Assembly (NCBI GenBank): GCA_947846985.1
Contig: CANTUZ010000005.1
Coordinates: forward strand, 1,674,001 to 1,738,000
Origin: Fratercula arctica
Lineage: Eukaryota; Chordata; Aves; Charadriiformes; Alcidae
DNA: 64,000 bases
Direction: 5' to 3'
In this document: piece by piece, positions 1 through 11,504 of the stretch
Layout of the letters: each line of letters begins with the position of its first letter
Numbering within the stretch: position 1 is the first letter of the stretch
Position numbers and translations under genes: made by a program
The notes under the pieces: model-generated
What the model was told of the DNA's origin: nothing
The model's database searches: none
The model's input: only the letters and a program-made list of their open reading frames with translations

Positions 1-64
1 ACAAAGCCCACGGTGAGGGTCCAGCAGGGCACCCTGGTCCCCAGGTGGGTGTCCCCGGTCTCAC

Positions 65-3000
65 CTGGGCCACCAGGCGCTGGTTCTCGCTCAGCCAGGC
101 CTCCCGCATGGCCGCTTTGCGGTCAAAGCGCCGTGCCAGCTGCTCCAGCTTCTCCTGCCGGATGAGCTCATTGCGCAGCGCCAGCTCCCGCTCGTGCTCC
201 GCTTTCTCCAGCTGCTCCCAGGCCTAGGGGAAGGCGGTGCCGAACATGGGTGGCATCTGTGTCCCATGTCTCCCTACCCACCCATGTCTTGGTCTGCTGG
301 TGAAGCCCATTGTGACCCACGGGTGGAGGAGCATGGCTAGAGGAACCCAACCTGCCCTGGGATGGACATGACCTGCCCCTGGATGGACTCAGTGTGTCCT
401 GGGATGGACTTGAACTGCACTGGGAGATGGACCCAAAGTTCCCTAGGGCCTGAACTGCTCTGGGATGGACCAGACTTGCCCCAGGAGACAGACCCAACTT
501 GCCCCCAAGAAGTGGACCCAACCTACCCCCAGGAGATGGACCCAACCTGCTCCAAGAGATGGACTCAACCTGCCCCCAAGAGATGGACCCAACCTGCCTC
601 CAAGAGAGGGACCCAACCTGCTTCCAAGAGAGGGACCCAACATACCCCCAAGAGATGGACCTGACTTGCTCTAGAACAGACTCAATCTGCCCAGAGATGG
701 ACCCAACCTGTCCCCAAGAGATGGACCCAATCTACACCCAGGAGATGGACCCAGCCTGGCCCCAAGAGATGGACCCAACCTGCCCCCAAGAGATGGACTC
801 AACCTGCCCCCAAGAGATGGACCTGGCTTGCTCTAGAACAGACCCAGTCTGCCCTGAGATGGACCTGAACTGCCCTGGGATGGATGTGAATTGCCCCGAG
901 ATGGACCTGACTTCCCCCAGAATGTCCCTGACCTGCCCCAGGACATCCTGGGGAGCAAAGCCCCCCAGGATACCAGGGGAAGAGCTGCCCCCAGGTCACA
1001 GGGTGCCATGGGAGCAGTCGTGTGTCCCCATGGCACAGCACACAGCCGGGCTGTTGGGACGGGCCCTGTACCCGGTTGATGTCGGAGACCAGGCGGCCCT
1101 CGTGCGGGGTGTAGACGCGCTGGTTGTTGGCTCGCATCCGCGACTGGATGGTGAAGAGCAGCACCTCCAGGTTGCCCTTCTCCTGAAACCTGCCCCAGAG
1201 AGAGCTCAGCTCGGGGCACCCATGGGTGCTCACCACCACCACGTGGGCACGGGAGGGGGCTCAGGGCCGCTTACTTGGGGGGCTTCTCCACGGTGCGGTA
1301 GGTGCTGAAGGCTTGCAGCTGGTGCTGCACCCCGGCCAGCGAGTTGGCGAAGCTGCGGCTGTTGAGGGAGGCGATGGTCTGCTCGATCCAGGTGAGCAGG
1401 TCGGAGGCCAGCCCCCCGTAGCCCTCGATCATCCGCTCCGTCTCCTTGGCGTGCTCGATGACCTGCAGTGGGGATGGCGGTGAGCACCGGGTGCCGGCAC
1501 CCCGGCAGAACCCTCCCCCCAACTCCAACGCCATTCCCTACCTTGCCCAGACGCCTGCCTTCCACCTCCAGCACCTTCATCTTGGAGAAGTAGTGGTAGA
1601 AGGCCACCACGTAGGTGATGATGGATTTCTCGTCGGGGTTCTCCGTGAAGACATCTGCCCGGCGTGAGCGAGAGGCGTCAGTTCTGACCCAACCTCTGCA
1701 TCACCCCAGTGGCAATGGGCCACCACGGCCTCATGAGGTCCCCGCCTTGTTCCCACCCAGACCCTCCTTCCATGGGGTGGAAGCCTCTCTGAGCCTCCAG
1801 GGGGCCTGGGCACATCCCAGGGTGTAATGGGGAAACTGAGGCAGGAGGGTGGGCAGCGGCAGCCTCACCTTCAGGGTCGAGGAGTGGGGTGATGCCCAGG
1901 TGCCGCTCTGCCACGCTGAAGGCATGCTCCAGGTTGTGTCGGGCGTTGGATTTGGTCAGGTTTTGGAAGTCAACCAGCTCGGGCCTGGGGACAGACAGCA
2001 TGGGACAGTGGTCACACACCCATGGGACATCCCCCTGTGCCACTGCCACCCCGGTGGCACCGCCGTGCTGCCTACCTGTGCCTGTGGATGAGGGCATTGA
2101 AGGCCAGCCCGTCCTTCCAGCTGGAGGTGAAGTTGGTGACATTCACGTGGGGGTACCTGCGGTGGGGACAGGGCGTCACCGTCACCCTCCCAGCACCCCC
2201 AGACCCCGGCGTGGTGGGCTGTGGGTCCCACCACCTACCCCGCTGTCTTCATCTGGCACCAGAGCAGCAGCGCGTCCCTGGCGGAGCGTGTCTCCCGGCC
2301 CTCCTGCGTCTGCACAATGATGTCCTGGATCTGGGGACAGAAGGACATCCCCGGTTGGAAGAGCACATCTGTGGAGGAGGGCTCCCGCTCGGCAACGAGC
2401 CACTGAGGGGTGTCCCCCACCCAGCCAGCCCCACCTGGAAGCGGAGGATGATGGTCCAGATGAGGCCAAGGACGAGGCGGTGGTTGCCGTCCACGATGTC
2501 ATGGGAGCCCATGTTCTCCAGATGGACCCGCTGCTCCTTCAGGAACTGCAGCGCCTTGTCCACGTTCTCCAGGCAGTGGATCCTCATCCTGCCCTTGGTG
2601 GGCTTGGGCTGGGGCACGACAGAGCTCAGCACTTTCCCCTCCAGGCTGAGTACCCCCACCTCTACCTGGGGACACCACCGCTGCCACCCCAACCCTGGTG
2701 GAGCCTTGCTCAACGCCAAGGTCAACAGCCTTGGTGGAGCATCAGAGGTCTTGGGGCATGGCATGGCATGACATGGCATGGCATGGCGGGGCATGGCGGG
2801 GCATGGCATGGGTCCCAGGGTCCTCAAGTGGATGGGAGACCTACCAGAAGCTCTCCCGACAGCACCTCCAGCAGCTTGATGAGCACCCGCCCATCCCGGA
2901 GGTCCATGTAGAGGTCGGAGATGCGGCAGGTGACGCGAGCCAAGTGCGAATTCACCCACTTGGTGAAGGTTTTCTTCTGCACGGCCTCCCGTTCGTCTGC

Positions 3001-3232
3001 AACGAGAGCGGGCACGCTGGCACCGGCGGCAGGGCCAACCTGGGGAGGGAGGACCGAGGTGGGACCCCAGACCCCGTCCCTGACCTGCCAGAGCTTTGAT
3101 GCGGGAGCGCTCGAAGAGGCGTGCCGAGCTGTTGTCGTTGTCCAGCTCATCGTCGGAGGCGTCCCAGCGGACGTTGATGCGGCTGTACTGCTGCTGCAGC
3201 TCCAGCTGCTCGTAGTCGTTCGCCGAGGTCAT
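65..3232 (-). CDS. SPTB: Beta-spectrin, erythrocytic type: 5' coding exons (partial, runs off the left edge)
   Basis: Beta-spectrin pairs with alpha-spectrin in the submembrane skeleton and binds actin through its N-terminus. Ten coding exons are visible: 3232-3085, 2996-2845, 2608-2435, 2330-2239, 2156-2076, 1984-1869, 1654-1542, 1462-1275, 1189-1072 and 223-65. All have GT/AG borders and consistent phases, giving 447 codons with no stop. The ATG at 3232 starts a protein beginning MTSANDYEQ. Residues about 54-158 and 173-278 form the two calponin-homology domains, with the linker motif LHY-like segment replaced by the usual family sequence, and the first spectrin repeats follow. Residues such as [17 protein letters not shown] text in CH2 fit the erythroid paralogue better than SPTBN1, SPTBN2 or SPTBN4. 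The neighbours CHURC1, GPX2, RAB15, FNTB and MAX are those of human SPTB. The exon ending at 65 has a normal donor, so the gene continues to the left. Confidence 0.93.
362..935. repeat. 24-bp minisatellite in an SPTB intron
   Basis: Tandem copies of a roughly 24-bp unit containing gagatggacccaacctgc fill the intron between the SPTB exons at 223 and 1072. Because 24 is a multiple of three and the unit has few stops, open frames run through the array on both strands, with an 8-residue [12 protein letters not shown] repeat. These frames are by-products of the repeat, not genes. Confidence 0.9.
2757..2815. repeat. catgg short tandem repeat in SPTB intron
   Basis: A run of catggcatgg/catggcgggg units about 60 bp long lies just 3' (in gene sense, upstream) of the exon at 2608. 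Simple low-complexity sequence. Confidence 0.85.
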
Positions 3233-4074
3233 GGTCCCGGCGTCCCCCGGCCGGCTGGCCGTCGGCTACCGGCGAGAAGCCCCTGGAGGAGGAGAGCGGG
3301 GGCATCGGCATGGCGGCGGCCACTCACCGGCCCCGCCGCCTGTGGGGATTTACGGCGCTGAGCCCGGTTAAGCAGCTCAGAGGGATTTAGCCTCGCCTCC
3401 ACCCAGGTGTTGGGGGGCACCTGGGTGCTGCACCCACCGGGGGCTCCCCCCGCCGGCACGGACCCCTCTGCCGGACCCTGCCGTTGGCTACCTAATGGTG
3501 CCACCTCCCCACCCAGGTCCTGCCAGCCCACCCCATGCCCCCAGAGGTGTCCCCCCAACCCCCAAACTCTAACTCTGGGTGCCCCCTCGGGCGCTGCTGG
3601 TGCCCACCCCGACGCCTGCGCCGTGGAGGGGCTTCGCCGGCACCCGCGGCCGAAAGCGGGTGACAGCTGCCGGTCGGGATGGGGGGGGCCACCCGCCCCC
3701 GGGGACATTTGAGACGCAGATAGGACACGGCCGGTATCTAAAAATGCCTGCGAGCAGCTGTCGGTACCCGGGAGGAGGCGGCTGGGGCACCCGAGGGGTG
3801 CGGGGAGCCGGGCTGGGGGGTCCCCATGGCCAGCACCCCCTCCCGGCACCCCAGAGCCACCGGGAGCCCTTGGCTGTGGGTGCAGAGGGGGCAACCCCCG
3901 AACCCCTGGTGTCCCCATGAGCGGTGACACCCCCCGGTCCCCGGGGACCCCTGTGCAGGTGGCGGTGGCAGAGCTTTATCGGGGCCGGCCGGGCTGGGCT
4001 GTGCCCCGGCTCCGCACCCTAATCACCCCCGCGCAGGCAGGGCCGGGGCCGGCCGCTTGCACGCCAGAGCGTGC

Positions 4075-4860
4075 CGGAGCGTGCAAGGGCAGGCAGGAGC
4101 GTGCAAGGACGTGAAGGAGTGTGTAAAAGGATGCACGTGTGAGCAAGGACATGTGGGAGCGTGCCGGAGCGTGCAAGAGTGTGCATGCATGAACAAGTAC
4201 ACGTAGGAACATGCCAGAGCGTGCGAGGGCATGCAGGAGCGTGTAAAAGGATGCGCATGTGAGCAAGGACGTACAGGAGCGTGCCGGAGCGTGCAAGGAG
4301 ATGAAGGAGCGTGTAAAAGGATGCACGTGTGAGCAAGAACATGCAGAAGCGTGCTAGAGCATGCATGTGTGAGGAAGGACATGTAGAAGCATGCCAGAGC
4401 GTGCAAGGACATGAAGGAGCGTGCAAAAGGGTGCACACGTGAGCAAGGGCACGCAGGAGCATGCTAGAGCATGCACGTGTGAGCGAGGACATGCAGGAGC
4501 GTGCCAGAGCGTGCATGCATGAAGAAGGACATGTAGAACCATGCCAGGGCATGCATGTGTGGGCAAGGACGTACAGGAGCGTGCCAGAGTGTGCCAGGAG
4601 ATGAAGGAGCGTGTAAAAGGATGCACGTGCGAGCAGGAACACGCAGGAGTGTGCCGGAGCGTGCAATAGCGTGCATGCATGAACAGGAACACGCAGGAGC
4701 GTGCAAAAGCACGCACGGGTGAGCAAGAACATGCGGGAGCATGCAAGAGTGTGCATGCATGAACAAGGAGGACATGCGGGAGCGTGCAGGTGCCAGCAAG
4801 GACATGCAAGAAGGCAGACGAGAGCGTGCAAGGCCATGCCGGCGTGTGTCGGAGCGTGCG
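4075..4860. repeat. Degenerate minisatellite in SPTB leader intron
   Basis: Imperfect tandem units built on gagcgtgcaaaaggatgcac and gagcaaggacatgcaggagc blocks. The basic module is about 30 bp, and longer groups recur roughly every 60-120 bp. Several reading frames stay open, with Cys/His/Leu/Ala-rich translations on the minus strand. No splice or family evidence supports coding. Confidence 0.85.
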
Positions 4861-5088
4861 GCAGCGGGGCCCGCACCCCCCCCCGAGTGGCTCCGTGCTG
4901 CCGCCAGCCCTCCCGTCCTGCGGCCAAAACCCCAGGGGAAGCCCAATTTGGGGACCCCAACACTGCAGGAGCTGCAGCCGGGCCGCCCAGGCACCATGAG
5001 GTGTGTTGAGTTGTGTTGGGTCTCTGCAGCGCTGCTGTCCTGGTGGGAGACCTGGGTCCTGGCTGGGCCTCCCCCACACTGCAACAAT

Positions 5089-5123
5089 GAGGAGGAGGAG
5101 GAGGAGGAGGAGGAGGAGGAGGA
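5089..5123. repeat. (GAG)n trinucleotide microsatellite
   Basis: Eleven or so consecutive gag triplets, inside the presumed SPTB leader intron. Confidence 0.95.
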
Positions 5124-7098
5124 ACAGGAGATCGTGCTGAAGCGAGCCACAGCAGGGCCCAAGGGAGCTGCCAGTGTGCATTTCGAGCGCGGGTGCTCAC
5201 CGACCCTTTAAATCTCCCTCTGCCGCACCGGCGCCTTCCAAACTGCCCCGTTTGGTGGAGCCACTTCGCCGCCGGCACCCGCCGCCCCGGCATTGCCATT
5301 CCCCTGGCTCGGCGAGAGGAAAGCCGGGAATGCCGGGGTGCCGGCCCCGCTGCGAGCATCCTGCGGCTGGAGCCAGGACAGCGTCGCCTTCCCCCCGGCC
5401 GGCGGCTCGATGCCGTGAATCAGCACTTCCCGGCGAGGGGCTGGCACCGTGCCGCTGCCAAGGTCCCCCCTGCACCCCAAGGGCAGCCAGGGCAGCACTT
5501 TGGCACCTGCCACCCGCGGCACCCTCGAGTCACTTCCCCCCGCCACTGCAGCGTGCTGCCGGAACACCGGTTGCCGGTGCACAGGAGCTCACCCGGATCC
5601 CCCAAAACACCCCAAAAGAGTTGCCCCATCACCTCCGCCCGCAGCCTGGCATGTCGCTGGGGTGCCCGCTGCCCGGCATGGCTTCGCTTCACCAATTAGC
5701 GCTTTTATTCCTCATCTCCACCAAACCAGCGGTCAACCACGCTCCCGGTGCGGTCGGGAAGGGGCTGGAGGTGGAGGGCATCCCCGTGGCCCCCCGATAG
5801 CCGCCTGCCTCCCAGGCGCATGGCCAGGGCCGGGAGCAGATGGCCCTGCTCGGCACGGCCGCTTGGCACGGCACGGGGTCACTGGGCACGGCACGGCACA
5901 GCTCCGTCAGCTCCGGCCACCGCTCCCCGGCCACGGCAGGCAAAGGTTTGGGTTTCCCCAAGGCCGGAGGAGTGGGTGCGGATGCTGGCCGTGCCAGGAC
6001 TGTCCCATGTCACCTAACCCGCCGGCGCCACACACACGTGCTGACACTCCACAGACATTTTTGGCTATAAATAGGCCTCCCCCTGCGCACAGCGCGGGCC
6101 GAGCCCCACTCCCTTCTTCGGAGCTGCCCCTCCGGCACCTCCTCACCCACCCCAAAATCACCAGCCGGGGGCCTAAAAATACCCAATAACTGCAAAACAC
6201 TCCTCGGGGGGCCATGATGGCACCCAGCAGGGGTGCGGGGGTCGCCTTTGCCTGTCACCCCCTCAAATGATTTAACCAAAGGGGGCAAAGGGCACCGCCA
6301 TCCCCTGGCTCCGGCAGCCGGAGATCTGTGAAGGCAAAAGCCACCCTGAAACGGGAGCCGGGAAATCGGCCCCAGGTGCTCCCCGACTTATTGGGGTGCG
6401 GGGTAGAAGTTCCCCCGGCCCACGAGCATCTTCCCGCCGCCGCGCCGGGATGAGGGGGGCCAAGGGCACAGCGGCCAGAAAACTCTTCCCAATAACACCA
6501 GTTTCCCCAGTCACTAAAAACTGTTGGTCTAAGCGGGCTGGCCAATGCGCCTCCGGAGCCAGCTCGCCCACCCTGTCCCGCCAGCACATGTTTGGGGGTG
6601 ACAGGAGCACCCAGGAGCGGCGCGGGGACCCCGCTCGGGGTTGGCACCACCAGGGAAAGCGTCCCCAGGGTGTCCCCAGAAAGTCACCGCCGCTCGCCCG
6701 CCCCGTCCTTCCCAGCAGCCGCACGTCCCCGGCGGGGACAGCAGCCCCGGGGGACACGGGGTGACATCGGGATACCCCCCTCCTCCCCTCCGCCGCAAGG
6801 AAAAGGGGGTGCTGACCCCCCTCCGCCCCCCCCACCAAACTTTACTCCGTGCCCGCAACCCCCCCCCCCTCCCAATCCTCCCCGGGGGACCGTGCCCGGT
6901 GGCTCGAGGCTGCCCCCCAAAGCCGGTGTCCCCGGGGCGGCGGGTCCCGGTGTCCCCCGCTTCTCCCCGGGGAGCGGCGCCTCCCGGTGCCTCCGGTCCC
7001 CTCCCGCTCCCCCCCACCCCCCCGCCATACACCGACACCCCCGGAGGCGGCGCATCCCGCTATCCGCCGGCGGTGCCCGGGGCTACCGCGGCTCTCAC

Positions 7099-7255
7099 CT
7101 GCGCGGGGCGGCGGGCGAACGAGCGGCGGCGGCGGGCCCGGGGCCGGAGCGGGGCGGGGGGAGCGGAGCCGCCCTTCGCCGCGATATAAATAACATTATC
7201 TGTGCGCACATTCCTGCCCGGGGCCAGCGGCGCTGCCCGGCCCAGATAGCCCCGC
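7099..7255 (-). promoter_or_regulatory. Candidate SPTB promoter and non-coding exon 1
   Basis: Read on the minus strand, this has a GATA site (AGATAA, 7196-7201), then a TATA-like TTATAT (7184-7189), then a GC-rich stretch ending in a strong CAG/GTGAGA donor at 7099. A second GATA motif (agatag, plus strand) is at 7244-7249. GATA plus TATA followed by a short leader exon fits an erythroid promoter for SPTB. The start site would be near 7155. This is inferred from motifs and spacing only. Confidence 0.45.
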
Positions 7256-7429
7256 TCCCCCCCGGGAGGGCCGGGCGGAGGCGGGCGGGGACGGGCCGCC
7301 CGCCCCGCAATGCAGCACAGCGGCCCCCCCCGGCCGCTGCCGCCACCGGCACCGGCCGAACAGCGCAGCCAACTGCCGCCACGGCCGGGGGGTCCCCGAC
7401 CGGCCCCGCTACACCCTCCTGGGGAGCCC

Positions 7430-8105
7430 CCGCTGGCCCACGGTACCTCCCGCTAGCCCCCGGTATCTCCCGCTAGCCCCGCTGCCCCCCCCCGCTGGCC
7501 GCCGGTAACTCGGGCTGGCCCCGCTGCACCCCGCGGCGAGCCCCCGCTGGCCCCCAGTAACTCGGGCTGGCCCCCGTGCCCGCCCCAGTGAGCCCCCGCT
7601 GGCCCCCGGTACCTCCCGCTAGCCCCCGGTATCTCCCGCTAGCCCCGCCGCCCCCCCCGCTGGCCCCCGGTAACTCGGGCTGGCCCCGCTGCATCCCCCG
7701 GCGAGCCCCCGCTGGCCCCACTGCCCCCCCCCCCGGGGAGTCCCCGCTGGCCCCCGATAACTCGGGCTGGCCTCGGCGAGCTCCCGGTGGCCCCCGGAAC
7801 CTCCTGCTAGCCCCGCTCCTGCACCCCCGCTAACCCTCAGCACCTCCCGCTAGCCCTGGTGCCCTCCCTGCTAGCCCCCAGTAACTCGGGCTGGCCCAGA
7901 TGCTCGTCCCGGCTAGCCCCCGGTACCTCCTGCTGGCCCCACTGCCCCCCACCCCGGCGAGCCCCCTCTGGCCTCCGATAACGCGGGTTGGCCCCCGTGC
8001 CCCTCCCTGCGGTGAGTCCCCGCTGGCTCCCAGTAACTCGGGCTGGCCTTACTGCCTGCCCCAGCGAGCCCCCCGCCCATCCAGCCACGCTGTCCCCCAG
8101 CTAGC
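7430..8105. repeat. Minisatellite between SPTB and CHURC1, part 1
   Basis: Tandem units of roughly 35-55 bp built on ccgctggcccccggtaactc and gggctggccccgctgc. It fills the region directly upstream of the proposed SPTB promoter. No gene seen. Confidence 0.88.
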
Positions 8106-8224
8106 CCAGGGTACACCTCAGATGGCCCTGAGAGTCTTCCTACTAGCCCTGGGCATCCCCCAGTCAGGCTGGCCTGTGCCCCAAGTAGCCCAGCTGGGCC
8201 CCCACTCAGGTGTCCCCAGCTCTC

Positions 8225-8930
8225 CCTGAGTACCCCTGGCTAGCTCCAGGCACTCCTGGCTAGCCCTTAGGGTCCCTCAGCTAGTCTCAGGAATCCCCCA
8301 GCTAGCCCTGGGTGTCCCCCACTAGCCCTGGGTGTGTCCCCAGCTAGTCCCAGGCATTCCTCACTGCCCTTGGATGTATTCCAGCTAGTCCCAGGCATCC
8401 CCCAACTAGCCCTGGGTGTCCTCCAGCTAGTCCCAGGCACCTCCCAGCTAGCCCTGGGTGTCCCCCACTAGCCCTGGGTGTCCTCCAGCTAGTCCCAGGC
8501 ACCTCCCAACTAGCCCTGGGTGTCCTCCAGCTAGTCCCAGGCATCCCCCAACTAGTCCTGGGTGTCCTCCAGCTAGTCCCAGGCACCTCCCAGCTAGCCC
8601 TGGGTGTCCCCCACTAGCCCTGGGTGTTCTCCAGCTAGTGCCTGGGCATCCCCCAGCTAGCCCTGGGTGTCCTCCAGCTAGCCACAGGCATCCCCCAACT
8701 AGCCCTGGGTGTCCTCCAGCTAGTCCCAGGCACCTCCCAGCTAGCCCTGGGTGTCCCCCACTAGCCCTGGGTGTTCTCCAGCTAGCCCCAGGCACCCCAC
8801 AGATACCGCCAAGCATCTCCCACTAGCTCAGGTGTCCCCCAGCTTGCCCTAAGTACCCTTGGCTAGCCCTGAATGCCCCCGGCTAGCCCAGCTCCCCCCT
8901 CCACTAGCCCTGCTTGCCCCCCGACCCCGG
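8225..8930. repeat. Minisatellite between SPTB and CHURC1, part 2 (21/42-bp unit)
   Basis: A 42-bp dimer unit, two 21-mers of the form ctagccctgggtgtcctcca and ctagtcccaggcacctccca, repeats about a dozen times. It shares the ctagcc core with the array to its left, so the two may be one diverged array. Confidence 0.9.
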
Positions 8931-9039
8931 GGGGCTCCAATGAGGGTTCAGGCGGAAGAACCGGGGGGGCACAGCCCAGCCCGGGCCCGCCTCGCCTTAT
9001 CTCGGCCCCCGCCGGGGAGCCCGGGGCGGGGGGCTGCCG

Positions 9040-9360
9040 TTAACCACGCCCCCTCACCGATAGCCACGCCCACTCATCGTTAGCCACCCCACCTCGCAGT
9101 TAGCTCCGCCCCCTAGCCAATAGCCCAGCCCCCTCGCCGTTAGCCCCGCCCTCCCCACACAAACCCCGCCCCCTCTGCCCCGCACCGCCCATAGACACCC
9201 AATCCACTCTCAAAGCCACGCCCACAAAGGCGTGTCCATCACAAAAAAAACACGCCCCCAAACCCCCCGCCCCACCCATAGACACCCAATCCACTCTCAA
9301 AGCCACGCCTACAAGTGCGCGTCAATCATCGTAAACCACGCCTTCATTAGCTAAGCCCCG
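9040..9360. promoter_or_regulatory. GC-box/CACCC-box cluster upstream of CHURC1
   Basis: Repeated short units of the form gttagccacgccccct give many KLF/SP-type motifs (ccacgccc, ccgcccc) in 320 bp. A segment containing cacccaatccactctcaaag occurs twice, near 9197 and 9286. It may serve CHURC1, the divergent SPTB, or both. Function is inferred. Confidence 0.5.
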
Positions 9361-9375
9361 CCCTCCCCCCCCGCG

Positions 9376-9392
9376 GCGGAAGTCTCGCGAGA
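9376..9392 (+). promoter_or_regulatory. CHURC1 core promoter motifs (ETS plus TCTCGCGAGA)
   Basis: An ETS-type gcggaagt (9376-9383) overlaps a perfect palindromic TCTCGCGAGA (9383-9392), 23 bp before the CHURC1 ATG. The palindrome is a known element of TATA-less housekeeping promoters, attributed to BANP and similar factors. It lies so close to the ATG that the 5' UTR must be very short. Confidence 0.6.
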
Positions 9393-9414
9393 TCTGCGCT
9401 GCGGCGTCGTCGGG

Positions 9415-11504
9415 ATGTGCGGGGGCTGCGTGGGCACCGAGTACCCGGAGCGGGTAGGCCGCGCCGGGCGGGGGGGCGCCCGGGCCGGGAGGGGCCCGGT
9501 ACCGGCTCCGGTGCCAGCCCCGTGCTGCCGCCTCTAGGGCACCACCTGCCTGGAAGGCGGCTCCTTCCTCCTCAACTTCGTGGGGTGCGCGCAGTGCGGC
9601 CGCCGGGACTTCGTGCTGCTCAGCAACCGCGCCGCCGGCCTGCACGGCGGGGACGAGATCGTCACCTACGACCGTGCGACGGGGAAGGGGGGACACACAC
9701 GGGGGGGGCCCTGAGGGCTGGGCGGGGGGGGGAGTCTTTGGGGTCTGGGGGTGCTGGAGGGGTCGGGGGCGGGGCTGGGGTTTGTGTGGGAGGGGGAAGC
9801 CTCAAGGGAGGGTTAATTGGGGGGGGGGGAGAAGATTTGGGGGCCTGTTACTGGTGGGGGCTGGGGGGGTGATTGATGGTCCTGGGGGGGCAGGGGCTGG
9901 GGAGTTGATGCCCGGGCTGGGGGGGGGGGAGATTTGGGGATCCAGTACTGGGTGTGTGTGTAATTGATGCTCTTGGGGGGGCAGGGGCTGGGGAGTTGAT
10001 GCCGCGGGGGGGGACGGGATTTGATTTCGGGCCTGGTACTGGGGGGGGGGTGGGGGGGGTGATTGATGCTCTTGGTGGGGCAGGGGCTGGGGAGTTGATG
10101 CGCAGGGGGGGAGATTTGGGGCTCCAGTACTGGGAGGGGGGGTTATAATTGATGGTCTTGGGGGGGTAGGGGCTGGGGAGTTGATGCCCGGGTTGGGGGG
10201 GGGGGGAAGATTTGGGGGGTCCAGTACTGGAGGGGGGGCTGTAACTGATGCTCCTGCGGGGGGTGCAAGGGCTGGGGAGTTGATGCCCGGGGGGGGTAGA
10301 TTTGCGGGTCTGGTACTGGGAGGGGGGGGTGTAACTGATGCTCCTGGGGGGGCGCAAGGACTGAGGAGTTGATGTGTGGGGGGATCTCAGGGCTTTGGGG
10401 GGCGGGGGGGGGGGACTGTCAGGGAGATGATGGGGGTGGGTGCTGGGGGGGAAGCTGGGGGGGTTTGATGCTCTGGGACCCATCCCGGGGACTGGGGGGG
10501 GCAGTCGGTGCCCCAGGGGATGGGGGCAGGCATGGGGGGTGGGGACTTGTCCCCAGGGGACCGAGGGGATTGGGGAGGGGAGTGTCCCAAGGCTGGGGGT
10601 GGCCGTGTCCCCTCAGCCTCTGCTGTCCCCTGTGTCCCCTCAGCCCCTTCACCCGCTCTCCTCTGTGTCCCCTCAGCCCCTGCTGTCCTGTGTCCCCTCA
10701 GCCATCGTCTGTGTCCCCTCAGCTGCTTCACCCACTGTCCCCTGTGTCCCCTCAGCCCCTTCACCTGCTCTCCTCTCTCCTCCGCAGACCTGTGCAAGAA
10801 CTGCCACCACTTGATCGCGCGCCACGAGTACACCTTCAGCGTGGTGGACGACTACCAGGTACGCCCAGGGCAGGGGCTTGTCCCACCCCCTCCTCCCCAG
10901 CCCCTCTGCGGCTCTGGGGACATCCTAAACCGAGCCCTGGGATGTCCCTTTGCCACCGGGTTCCCTGCTATGGGCAGCCGAGCTGATTCCCGTCTGCCCT
11001 GGCTCGGAGCTGAGCCGTGGCGCTGGCCTCCAAGATTTCAGAGCCACATCCCTGCGCTCGGGGCTACCTGAAGCCCCCTGGCACTAGCCCCTGCTTGGTG
11101 GGGGGTAGCCCAGCTCACCTCTCGTGGCCCAGAGCAGGGAAACGTGGCTGCGTGGTGTGTGGCGGGGGGCATGGCTCTCCCAGCCCTCCTCCCTGGCACA
11201 TTTCCTAGGCAGCAGCTAAAGGCTGGAAAATGGGCTCGGGGGGGGAGGCGGTGGGGGTGGAAACTAGATCCGCCCCCCCCCAGGTCTGATTGCAATCGAG
11301 GATCGGGTGCCGGCTCCGGCTCCGGTTTCCCTGGCTGTGCCCGGAGTGGGGCTGTGGCGGAGCGCCGTTATGGCAGTGCCCCCCCGCCCCCCATCTCCTG
11401 TCCCGCCGCAGGAGTACACCATGCTGTGCCTGCTCTGCGGCCGCGCCGAGGACTCCGTCAGCATCCTCCCCGACGACCCGCGCCAGATGACCCCGCTCTT
11501 CTGA
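9415..11504 (+). CDS. CHURC1: Churchill domain-containing protein 1 (complete)
   Basis: Churchill is a small zinc-binding protein first described as an FGF-responsive transcriptional regulator in neural induction. Four exons are read: 9415-9453, 9538-9673, 10788-10858 and 11412-11504. All junctions are GT/AG and in phase, giving 112 residues, the usual family length. The protein begins [13 protein letters not shown] and ends [10 protein letters not shown]. Cysteine pairs are seen at CGGC (exon 1), CAQCGRRD (exon 2), CKNCHH (exon 3) and CLLCG (exon 4), with His residues in exon 3, as expected for the zinc sites. Intron 2 carries a G-rich minisatellite and a tandem series of CAG acceptor look-alikes. 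SPTB lies head-to-head to the left and GPX2 tail-to-tail to the right. Nothing is broken. Confidence 0.96.
9840..10390. repeat. G-rich minisatellite in CHURC1 intron 2
   Basis: Units of roughly 80-110 bp contain gggcaggggctggggagttg followed by G runs and gattgatgctcttgg. The sense strand of CHURC1 is the G-rich strand, so the transcript would have many G-quadruplex-capable runs. Confidence 0.88.
10590..10760 (+). repeat. Tandem acceptor-like repeat before CHURC1 exon 3
   Basis: About six copies of a roughly 30-bp unit containing ctgtgtcccctcagcccc. Each unit is a pyrimidine tract ending in CAG, so the true exon 3 acceptor (AG at 10786-10787) is preceded by a ladder of look-alike 3' splice sites. 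Confidence 0.75.

Larger units (their letters stand above)
3283..7098 (-). other. Probable 5' UTR intron of SPTB
   Basis: On the minus strand a polypyrimidine tract and AG at 3283-3300 precede 50 nt of leader and the ATG at 3232. A CAG/GTGAGA donor sits at 7099/7098. The segment between them therefore reads as a leader intron. It contains the 4.1-4.9 kb minisatellite and a GAG microsatellite. The rest (3300-4070 and 5130-7090) is GC-rich sequence with no coding exon I can support on either strand. Confidence 0.5.
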
